From: Clostridium sp. CAG:273
GTDB taxonomy: Bacteria; Bacillota; Clostridia; TANB77; CAG-508
DNA: 5,574 nt
Direction of reading: 5' to 3'
Assembly: GCA_000438355.1 (NCBI GenBank)
Contig: FR901442.1
Span: 2,984 to 8,557 of the forward strand
Part shown: in pieces, positions 1 to 5,020 of the stretch
Layout of the letters: each line of letters opens with the position of its first letter
How positions within the stretch are numbered: the first letter of the stretch is position 1
The notes under the pieces: model-generated
The model's input: only the letters and a program-made list of their open reading frames with translations
The model's database searches: none
Told to the model about the DNA's origin: nothing
Translations under genes and position numbers: made by a program

Positions 1-12
1 TTCTTGTTTAAT
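1..12 (-). CDS. Possible 5' end of infC (IF-3) with an ATT start, cut by the window edge
   Basis: Only the first codons could lie in the window. A strong ribosome binding site (27-20) is followed to the left edge by sequence with no ATG, GTG or TTG. In-frame ATT codons occur at 15-13 and 12-10, which are 6 and 9 nt after the GGAGG core, and then read ATT-AAA-CAA-GAA. An ATG beyond the edge would be more than 20 nt from the binding site, which is too far. AUU initiation is a known hallmark of infC, and infC operons in low-GC Gram-positives are preceded by an attenuator leader such as the one seen here. The identity is inferred from context only, because no protein sequence is visible. Confidence 0.33.
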
Positions 13-19
13 AATAAAA

Positions 20-27
20 CACCTCCT
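20..27 (-). promoter_or_regulatory. Strong ribosome binding site for the gene leaving the left edge
   Basis: The minus strand reads AGGAGGTG, a near-perfect anti-16S match. It shows that a gene starts within about 10 nt, yet the only plausible start codons are ATT. See the partial gene at the left edge. Confidence 0.7.
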
Positions 28-236
28 AAATATACAAGTGCAATTTTACTGATATTTTTAAACTTTTGACACAATATATATTTTTTACAATATGTAAACT
101 TAAAGTGTAAAAAGCAATAAAAAAATTGACTTGTAAAAAGCCAATCCACACCAAAATAAATATTTATAATATATATTTTATAACCTTTTTCCATTAAGAT
201 AAGGTGAGAAGTGGATTGCTTCTTCTTTAAACTACT
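28..236 (-). promoter_or_regulatory. Long structured 5' leader with attenuator architecture (possible L20/infC-type leader)
   Basis: About 210 nt separate the promoter at 270-242 from the ribosome binding site at 27-20, with no credible ORF between. The first 100 nt can fold in two ways. One is a long terminator-like stem pairing CAATCCAC (218-211) with GTGGATTG (149-142). The other is a local hairpin pairing AGAAG (223-219) with CTTCT (211-207), whose loop holds most of the same CAATCCAC segment, so the two folds exclude each other. A second small hairpin pairs ACCTT (205-201) with a downstream AAGGT near 190-184. This is the design of a transcription attenuator. Ribosomal protein L20 controls the infC operon leader in Bacillus this way, and the possible ATT start supports that reading. 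I could not compare it with a covariance model, so the family assignment is tentative. Confidence 0.45.
134..224 (-). terminator. Putative regulated intrinsic terminator inside the leader
   Basis: Minus-strand bases 224-211 (AAGAAGCAATCCAC) pair with 149-135 (GTGGATTGGCTTTTT). This gives 8 perfect base pairs, one bulged G, then six more pairs including one G-T. The 3' arm runs into a five-T tract. The loop is long (about 60 nt), very AT-rich and can hold smaller helices. The sequence 5' of the ribosome binding site would be lost if this hairpin formed, as expected for attenuation. Confidence 0.5.
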
Positions 237-241
237 TTATA

Positions 242-270
242 ATAATACTATATTTTTATTAGATTGTCAA
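242..270 (-). promoter_or_regulatory. Sigma-A-type promoter for the leader and left-edge gene
   Basis: On the minus strand a perfect -35 TTGACA (270-265) is separated by 17 nt from a -10 TATTAT (247-242). Transcription would begin near 236-234. It lies after the terminator of the M23 gene, so the left-edge gene is a separate transcription unit. It is the best promoter match in the window. Confidence 0.75.
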
Positions 271-423
271 GTATATTTGTTTAGGTTTATATATGTTTTG
301 TTTAAATTTATTTACGTTTCCCAATGACTTTTTCAAAATTGCATTAACTTTTTTAATTAACCTGTTTTCTAATGTATGGTTCTAATTTATTTATAAATTT
401 TTTAATAATTCAAATTATAAAAT
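271..423. other. AT-rich spacer with no recognised feature
   Basis: Between the terminator of the M23 cluster and the promoter of the next unit I see no ORF of useful length, no ribosome binding site and no convincing repeat on either strand. Together with the flanking terminator, promoter and leader it makes up the 489-nt gene-free stretch at the left of the window. Confidence 0.5.
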
Positions 424-426
424 GTT

Positions 427-461
427 AAAAACCCAAAATTTATGATATTTATAAATTTTGG
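427..461 (-). terminator. Intrinsic terminator closing the M23 gene cluster
   Basis: On the minus strand CCAAAATTTAT (461-451) pairs perfectly with ATAAATTTTGG (443-433) across a 7-nt loop. One G and a run of five T (431-427) follow. It sits about 30 nt after the stop codon at 490. The stem is AT-rich but has a GG/CC base next to the T-run, typical of terminators in AT-rich Firmicutes. Confidence 0.7.
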
Positions 462-482
462 ATTTTATGATATTTATAAATT
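439..482. repeat. Two 19-bp direct copies next to the terminator
   Basis: TTTATGATATTTATAAATT occurs at 439-457 and again at 464-482, identical and offset by 25 bp. The first copy forms part of the terminator stem and loop. The second lies between the terminator and the stop codon and lacks the flanking GG/CC. It looks like a small tandem duplication around the terminator. A 13-bp core of the same sequence recurs at 1848-1860. Confidence 0.6.
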
Positions 483-489
483 ATTTTAC

Positions 490-1791
490 CTAATTTTGAG
501 GAGGATTTACATATTTTAATGGGTCTTGTGTATATCCATTTACTCTTACTTCAAAATGGCAGTGTGGTCCTGTTGAATTTCCTGTAGAGCCCACTTCCAT
601 TATTAAGTCTCCTTGCTTTACTACTTTACCTTTTTCAGTTAATATTTTTTGTCCATGTGCATATAGTGTTGTAATTCCATTTCCATGGTCTATCATTACA
701 CAGTTTCCATAACTACCTAATTCTCCTGCATATGAAACTATTCCATCTAATGCAGCAACTATAGGTGCTCCAAAACCTGCTCCTCCTATATCTAGTCCTT
801 GATGTAATTTTACTACTCCTTGTATTGGATGTTCTCTATATCCATAAGGTGATGTTATTACTGTTCCATTTACTGCTACAGGCCAAATTAAATATCCTCC
901 TGTAAATTGTATATTTACATTTGGTGTGGTAGAAATTTGCATAATTAACATTTCTATTCTTAATTGTTCGTTTTTGTAAGCAGTTATTTCGTCATTAAGT
1001 TTCTTTTCATTTTCTTGTAAACTATTTACATATCCTTGCTGCAAACTCCTTGTATTATTAAGTACAATAGACATTTGCTCTGCCTTTGCTTTTATTATTT
1101 TTGTCTGAGCATTCTCATTTTCTATTTTTTGTTTATATAAACTTATTTCTTCTTTCTTTTTATAAACTTCATTCATGGTGTCAATATCTACTTCTGTTAT
1201 TTGCCTCATAAAATAAATAGAAGATAAAAAGTCAGGTAAACTTTTTGATCTTAATAAAACATCTAAATATGATACCTCTCCTGCTTTAGATATTGCTACA
1301 AGCCTTTTCCTTACTATCTCGTCTTTTTCATTATATTCCTTGGTTGTTTCTTCTAATTCTTTTGTCATAGATTTTATAGATTCTTCATAACTATTTACTT
1401 TTTTATTTAAATCATTTATTTGTGCCTCATAACTTCTTATAGAATCATCTAACTTTTGAATTTGAATCATAGTATTTGACATTTCGTTTTGTATATATTC
1501 TAATTGCAAACTAGATTGATTTATTTTTTCTTCTACTTCCTCTTTTTGTTGATTTAAATTATCTATAGTATTATCTGTAGCTTGATTTTTCTCTGTATTA
1601 GAACTTTGATTATTCTGAGTGTTTGTATTGTCTTGTTCCATGGCTGCTATAAACATATCTGTACTTGTAGTATCTAATTCTTTACCTTTTAAATTGCCTT
1701 TGTTTATAATCTCGCTGTTTGCTATAACTGTAGCAGAATAACTTAATATTAAAACTAAAGCAAGGAGAGTGCAAAGTATTTTATTCCTCAA
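490..1791 (-). CDS. Secreted coiled-coil M23 peptidoglycan endopeptidase (PcsB/CwlO/EnvC-like FtsEX partner), distal paralogue
   Basis: Predicted zinc endopeptidase that cuts peptide cross-links in the cell wall, acting outside the membrane. The 433 residues show a signal peptide (1-24, likely cut after VIA), an Asn/Gln/Thr-rich low-complexity stretch (about 50-80), a long coiled coil (about 80-285) and a C-terminal M23 domain (about 300-430). Zinc ligands are H330, D334 (HQGLD) and H412; H379 (LYAH) and H410 complete the catalytic set, so the site looks active. Inside the coiled coil, SYLDVLL (174-180) and the hydrophobic segment after it match the conserved region of PcsB/CwlO-type proteins and of the neighbouring paralogue. 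The start is TTG: an in-frame TAA lies three codons upstream, a strong ribosome binding site precedes it, and the next Met is M46, well past the signal peptide. It lies 71 nt after its paralogue with no terminator between, so the two are probably cotranscribed. FtsEX control is inferred from gene order and domains. Confidence 0.88.
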   Translation of the reverse strand: MRNKILCTLLALVLILSYSATVIANSEIINKGNLKGKELDTTSTDMFIAAMEQDNTNTQNNQSSNTEKNQATDNTIDNLNQQKEEVEEKINQSSLQLEYIQNEMSNTMIQIQKLDDSIRSYEAQINDLNKKVNSYEESIKSMTKELEETTKEYNEKDEIVRKRLVAISKAGEVSYLDVLLRSKSLPDFLSSIYFMRQITEVDIDTMNEVYKKKEEISLYKQKIENENAQTKIIKAKAEQMSIVLNNTRSLQQGYVNSLQENEKKLNDEITAYKNEQLRIEMLIMQISTTPNVNIQFTGGYLIWPVAVNGTVITSPYGYREHPIQGVVKLHQGLDIGGAGFGAPIVAALDGIVSYAGELGSYGNCVMIDHGNGITTLYAHGQKILTEKGKVVKQGDLIMEVGSTGNSTGPHCHFEVRVNGYTQDPLKYVNPPQN

Positions 1792-1801
1792 TTTTACTTA
1801 G

Positions 1802-1810
1802 CCTCCTCCT
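1802..1810 (-). promoter_or_regulatory. Ribosome binding site that fixes the TTG start at 1791
   Basis: Minus strand AGGAGGAGG ends 10 nt before the TTG. The in-frame TAA at 1800-1798 rules out any start further upstream. The spacing is slightly long, which with TTG may temper translation. Confidence 0.7.
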
Positions 1811-1862
1811 TGTATTATTTATAATGTTTAATATGTACATTTATTTAATATTTATAAATTTA

Positions 1863-3023
1863 TTACCAGTGTGCATAATTTAATGGGTTTACCTCATATC
1901 CATAATATGGTCTAGTTAATACCTCAAAATGTAAATGTGGTCCACTTCCAATTCCTGAATTACCACTTCTTGCAATTTGTTGTCCTCTTTTTACATATTG
2001 TCCTGCACTTACATTTGAACTACTTAAATGTTGATATCTTGTATATAAATTATTTCCATGTTTTATTAATACAAATAATCCTCTTACTCCTGTATATTGG
2101 ACATCTAGTACATAACCATCTGCTGAAGAATAAACTGGTGTACCTGTAGAAACTCCTATATCTATTCCTCTATGATATGTACTTGCACCTGGAACAGGTG
2201 ATTCTCTATTTCCAAAATATGATGTAATTGCATTATAGTTTGGTGAACTTGTAGATATAGGCCATCCTAATGTGCCAGAAAAACTTCCTGTATATATTCC
2301 ATTTTTATTAGCTTCTTCTTCTTTCTTTTTTATCGCAGCATCTATTTGTCTTAGCTTTGTTTTATAATCCTCTAATTCTGCTTGTACTTTTTTATCTTCT
2401 GCACTTAAACTTGCAACTTTTTCTTCTTTTGCTTGTTTATTTACAGCTAATTGTTTTTGTTTTGCTTCAACAGATTTTTTTGATGTATCCAATTCTGACT
2501 TTTCAGATTCTAATTCTTTTTTTACTTTTTCTATTTGTTTCTGACTTTTTTCTATTTCTTCCATCATTTGATTATCTGCTTCTGTTAACTCTGAAACAAT
2601 ATGTGCATTTGAAATAAAGTCCATAAAATTATCTGAACCTAGTAATACATCTAAATAACTAATTTGTCCATATTTTTGTGCAAATACTAGTTTTTCTTGC
2701 AATTGTTTATCTTTTTGTTTATAATCCTCTTCTAGTTGTTTAATTTCTTCTTTTTTCTTTTCTATATCTGACTCTAGTGAAGAAATCTCACTTTCTAGGT
2801 TTTCTATCTCAACTTCATATTTGCCTATTGAATTTTCTATAGATTCAATTTCATCTAAAGCTGTTGCCTTTTCTTCCTTTATTTCATCACGTCTAGATTC
2901 CGCATCATTTTTCTTATCTTCTAAATCGCTTTTTTGGTCTTGTAAACTATCTGCCATTACAGTTGTTGTAAATCCTAACAGCATTATTCCTGCTAGAAAA
3001 ACTGAAATAACTTTTCTTTTCAT
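1863..3023 (-). CDS. Secreted coiled-coil M23 peptidoglycan endopeptidase (PcsB/CwlO/EnvC-like FtsEX partner), FtsX-proximal paralogue
   Basis: Predicted cell-wall endopeptidase exported by the Sec pathway and the first hydrolase gene after ftsX. The 386 residues comprise a signal peptide (1-24, likely cut at VMA/DS), a highly charged Glu/Lys-rich coiled coil (about 26-240), a short Gly/Ser linker and an M23 domain (about 250-383). H284 and D288 (HRGID) and H365 are the expected zinc ligands; H332 (YQHLS) and H363 (PHLHFEV) the catalytic histidines. All are present, unlike E. coli EnvC, whose degenerate LytM domain only activates amidases. SYLDVLL at 122-128 and the hydrophobic stretch to about 150 interrupt the charged coil; in this family that area is a hinge or contact region. 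ATG start with GAGGG at 3035-3031, 7 nt upstream. A 206-nt gap separates it from ftsX, so it may have its own promoter as well as readthrough. There is no lipobox, so it is secreted rather than a lipoprotein. Partnership with FtsX is inferred from synteny. Confidence 0.9.
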   Translation of the reverse strand: MKRKVISVFLAGIMLLGFTTTVMADSLQDQKSDLEDKKNDAESRRDEIKEEKATALDEIESIENSIGKYEVEIENLESEISSLESDIEKKKEEIKQLEEDYKQKDKQLQEKLVFAQKYGQISYLDVLLGSDNFMDFISNAHIVSELTEADNQMMEEIEKSQKQIEKVKKELESEKSELDTSKKSVEAKQKQLAVNKQAKEEKVASLSAEDKKVQAELEDYKTKLRQIDAAIKKKEEEANKNGIYTGSFSGTLGWPISTSSPNYNAITSYFGNRESPVPGASTYHRGIDIGVSTGTPVYSSADGYVLDVQYTGVRGLFVLIKHGNNLYTRYQHLSSSNVSAGQYVKRGQQIARSGNSGIGSGPHLHFEVLTRPYYGYEVNPLNYAHW

Positions 3024-3140
3024 ATAGTTTCCCTCACTTTTTATTTTATATACTATTTTTAACGTTTTTAATTTTTAAAATTCTTTTGTTTCTTATTTTT
3101 GCTTTTGTTATTTTTAATTTAATTTTACTTAATATTTGAA

Positions 3141-3168
3141 ATTATATTGTATTATTCTGCATTTTAAA
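3141..3168 (-). promoter_or_regulatory. Weak candidate promoter in the ftsX-M23 gap
   Basis: On the minus strand TTTAAA (3168-3163) lies 16 nt before a perfect -10 TATAAT (3146-3141). The -35 is poor and the region is so AT-rich that a chance -10 is easy to find. It would give the M23 genes a 5' untranslated region of about 110 nt. The rest of the 206-nt gap holds nothing else that I recognise. Confidence 0.3.
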
Positions 3169-3204
3169 TTATTTCATATTATATTTTGCTTCTTAATTAT
3201 TTTC

Positions 3205-3231
3205 AGTAAATTTCTAATTTCATAATTTACT
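3205..3231 (-). repeat. 8-bp inverted repeat overlapping the ftsX stop codon
   Basis: On the minus strand AGTAAATT (3231-3224) pairs with AATTTACT (3212-3205) around an 11-nt loop. It begins within the ftsX TAG. No T-run follows, so I do not call it a terminator. It could be a weak mRNA-end or processing structure, or chance in AT-rich DNA. Confidence 0.3.
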
Positions 3232-4129
3232 ATACTTCTAAGTATTTTCTCATAGAAATTATACTTCCTATAACACCAATTCCTATTCCAAGGCATAAGT
3301 AAACTATTAAAACTAATCCAAACATGTCTGAGAATGAAATAATTCCTAATGGTAATGATGTTGATTGTAATAAGTTTAATACTGCATTTGTTGTACCATT
3401 ATAAGCTAATCCTAATAATAATATAGATATTAAAGCAGATATAACTCCAATAATAATACCTTCTACAACAAATGGCCATCTAATAAATCCATTAGTTGCT
3501 CCAACATATTTCATAATTGATATTTCTTTTCTTCTTGCATGTACTGTTAGTTTTATTGTATTTGTAATAATAAATATAGAAATAAGTACTAATAAAACAA
3601 GAATTACAATTGATGCTGTGTTTATTCCATTTGCTATTTTTATAAGAGTATTTATTGTATTTGACCTAATTTCTACATTATCTACAATATCATTTTTTTC
3701 TATTGCATCTTTTACTTGTTCACTTTTTTCTAAGTCTGTAAGAGTTACTACATATGAATCTTGCAATGGATTTCTGTCACCCTCATACATTTCTACCATT
3801 TCAGGTTTATCTTTAAAAATAGAATCTTTTATTTGGTTTAAACTTTCATCTCTTGTTCTGAAAACTACTGTATTAACACCATCTAAATTTCTAATTTGCT
3901 CACCCAATTTAGTTTTTTGTTCTTGAGTTATGGTATCATCATTTTTTATGAATACTTGCATTCCTTGCTGTCTTTCTATGTCTTCAATCATATGATTAAC
4001 ATTTTCACCAATTGCAAAGAAAATACCAAATATAAACATTGTTGCACACATTATAACTAAAGATGCAACTGTTGATTTTTTGTTTTTGAATACATTTCTA
4101 AATCCTTCACTTATTAAATATCCTAACAC
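3230..4129 (-). CDS. ftsX: Cell-division ABC complex membrane subunit FtsX
   Basis: Membrane subunit of FtsEX, which passes ATP-driven motion from FtsE to an extracellular cell-wall hydrolase. The 299 residues fit the family: short cytoplasmic N-terminus, TM1 (about 21-42), a large extracellular loop (about 43-171) that recruits the coiled-coil partner, then TM2 (172-192), TM3 (222-243) and TM4 (270-292). The N-terminal EGFRNVFKNK, the NPLQDSYVVTL segment (120-130) and the cytoplasmic VHARRKEISIMKYVGAT stretch (196-212) are characteristic of FtsX. The start is GTG, set by GAGGTG at 4140-4135, five nt upstream and embedded in the last codons and stop of ftsE. Only 2 nt separate the genes, so translation is probably coupled and keeps the subunits balanced. 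Four-helix topology and domain order support FtsX over other permease-type ABC subunits. Confidence 0.96.
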   Translation of the reverse strand: MLGYLISEGFRNVFKNKKSTVASLVIMCATMFIFGIFFAIGENVNHMIEDIERQQGMQVFIKNDDTITQEQKTKLGEQIRNLDGVNTVVFRTRDESLNQIKDSIFKDKPEMVEMYEGDRNPLQDSYVVTLTDLEKSEQVKDAIEKNDIVDNVEIRSNTINTLIKIANGINTASIVILVLLVLISIFIITNTIKLTVHARRKEISIMKYVGATNGFIRWPFVVEGIIIGVISALISILLLGLAYNGTTNAVLNLLQSTSLPLGIISFSDMFGLVLIVYLCLGIGIGVIGSIISMRKYLEV

Positions 4130-4131
4130 AA

Positions 4132-4818
4132 TTACACCTCACTATTATAGCCACCTTTTTTGTCGTCTCTAATAATGTGGCCATCTTCTATTTGTATTAC
4201 TCTTTTTTTCATTTTGTCTACTATGTCTTTTGCATGTGTTGCTACAACTACTGTTGTTCCTCTTTTATTAATGTCATCTAATAATGTCATAATATCCCAT
4301 GCTGTATCTGGGTCTAAATTTCCTGTAGGCTCGTCCGCAATAAGCATTGATGGGTTGTTTACTAAAGCTCTCGCTAATGCAACTCTTTGTTGCTCACCAC
4401 CAGATAACTCATTTGGATAAACTTTTGCTTTATTACTTAATCCAACAAGAGACAAAACCATTGGAACTTGTCTTCTTATATGCCTTTTTGTTGCATTAAC
4501 AATATACATTGCAAAAGCAACATTATCATAAACCGTTTTATCTGGCAAAAGTCTGAAGTCTTGAAAAACAACTCCCATACTTCTTCTTAAAAATGGAACC
4601 CTTTTTGGTTTTAAATATGTTGTATCTTTTCCATTAATTATAATATTACCAGATGTAGGATTTTCTTCTTTTAATATTAGTTTAATTAATGTTGATTTTC
4701 CTGAACCAGAAGTACCTACTAAAAATGCAAACTCTCCCTTTTCTATGTTAAAATTTGCTTTATGCACTGCTTCTGTACCTGTATCATATGTTTTACTAAC
4801 GTTTCTAAATTCAATCAT
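4132..4818 (-). CDS. ftsE: Cell-division ABC complex ATPase FtsE
   Basis: Cytoplasmic ATPase that pairs with FtsX; ATP hydrolysis controls the extracellular hydrolase partner. With the start at 4818 it has 228 residues, the usual FtsE length. Walker A GTSGSGKS (35-42), Q-loop Q86 in VFQDFRLL, ABC signature LSGGEQQR (138-145), Walker B MLIADE (158-163) with catalytic E163, D-loop NLD (167-169) and switch H195 are all intact. MIEFRNVSKTY at the N-terminus and FQDFRLLPDKTVYDNV are typical of FtsE rather than LolD/MacB-type ATPases. An ATG in frame at 4845 would add nine residues (MSESDEEIL), but it has no ribosome binding site. GAGGAG at 4830-4825 sits 6 nt before the ATG at 4818, so I prefer that start. 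A promoter lies just upstream, and ftsX follows with a 2-nt gap. Confidence 0.97.
   Translation of the reverse strand: MIEFRNVSKTYDTGTEAVHKANFNIEKGEFAFLVGTSGSGKSTLIKLILKEENPTSGNIIINGKDTTYLKPKRVPFLRRSMGVVFQDFRLLPDKTVYDNVAFAMYIVNATKRHIRRQVPMVLSLVGLSNKAKVYPNELSGGEQQRVALARALVNNPSMLIADEPTGNLDPDTAWDIMTLLDDINKRGTTVVVATHAKDIVDKMKKRVIQIEDGHIIRDDKKGGYNSEV
4135..4140 (-). promoter_or_regulatory. ftsX ribosome binding site inside the ftsE 3' end
   Basis: Minus strand GAGGTG forms the last two sense codons of ftsE (Glu-Val) and abuts its TAA. It is spaced 5 nt from the ftsX GTG, which supports translational coupling. Confidence 0.75.
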
Positions 4819-4824
4819 CAGTAT

Positions 4825-4830
4825 CTCCTC
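4825..4830 (-). promoter_or_regulatory. Ribosome binding site that fixes the ftsE start at 4818
   Basis: Minus strand GAGGAG lies 6 nt before ATG 4818. The longer reading from 4845 would place this motif inside the coding region and leaves that ATG with only AT-rich sequence upstream. Confidence 0.8.
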
Positions 4831-4866
4831 GTCACTTTCTGACATTATTTAATAAATTACAACATA

Positions 4867-4895
4867 ATAATAACAATAAAACCATTTATTTGCAA
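4867..4895 (-). promoter_or_regulatory. Promoter of the ftsEX cluster
   Basis: On the minus strand TTGCAA (4895-4890) and TATTAT (4872-4867) are separated by exactly 17 nt. Transcription would start near 4860, giving a leader of about 40 nt to ftsE. It follows the putative terminator of the upstream gene, which fits an independent unit. Confidence 0.6.
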
Positions 4896-4978
4896 TATAT
4901 TTTTTAATAAAATTTACAGAAAATTTACATTTGGTTAATTTTAATTTTTTATATAAAATATTATAGTAAAAATTGCCT

Positions 4979-5020
4979 AAAATATAGGAGTAAATGTTAC
5001 TTATTAACATTTACTCCTAT
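4979..5020 (-). terminator. Perfect 16-bp hairpin at the 3' end of the TIGR04086-like gene, probable terminator
   Basis: ATAGGAGTAAATGTTA (4984-4999) and TAACATTTACTCCTAT (5005-5020) are perfect inverted copies around a 5-nt loop. In the minus-strand transcript the 5' arm encodes the residues IGVNVN and the 3' arm begins with the TAA stop. After the stem comes A then four T (4982-4979), with another five-T run about 8 nt further on. The U-tract is imperfect, so efficiency is uncertain, but a perfect 16-bp stem is unlikely by chance. Confidence 0.6.

Noticed and set aside
66..96. Plus-strand TTGACA at 66-71 as a promoter
   Set aside because: No -10 lies at 16-18 nt: TACAAT is only 14 nt away and TATGTA is 19 nt away. 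No plus-strand gene follows.
84..98. Short palindrome TTTACA-ATA-TGTAAA as an operator
   Set aside because: Only 6-bp AT-rich arms in a very AT-rich leader; such palindromes are expected by chance.
126..170. Plus-strand TTGACT (126) and TATAAT (165) as a promoter pair
   Set aside because: The spacing of 33 nt is far too long, and there is no plus-strand gene.
408..482. Possible CRISPR or iteron-like array near the left end
   Set aside because: Only two copies 25 bp apart with no spacers of regular length, and one copy is part of a terminator; there are no cas or replication genes.
1937..2617. Plus-strand open frames at 1937-2149 and 2357-2617
   Set aside because: They are antisense to the coiled-coil M23 gene, have a Leu/Phe/His-biased composition from reading Glu/Lys-rich codons backwards, and resemble no family.
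2821..3027. Plus-strand open frame of 68 codons
   Set aside because: Antisense shadow of the signal peptide and early coiled coil of the M23 gene; the Ser-rich content mirrors Glu/Lys/Asp codons on the other strand.
3618..4420. Plus-strand open frames at 3618-3926 and 4160-4420
   Set aside because: Antisense to ftsX and ftsE, which are unmistakable; no independent motif supports them.
4960..4965. Minus-strand TATAAT just after the membrane-protein terminator as an ftsE promoter
   Set aside because: No -35 at the right distance; that position falls in the terminator stem. The TTGCAA/TATTAT pair at 4895-4867 is much better.
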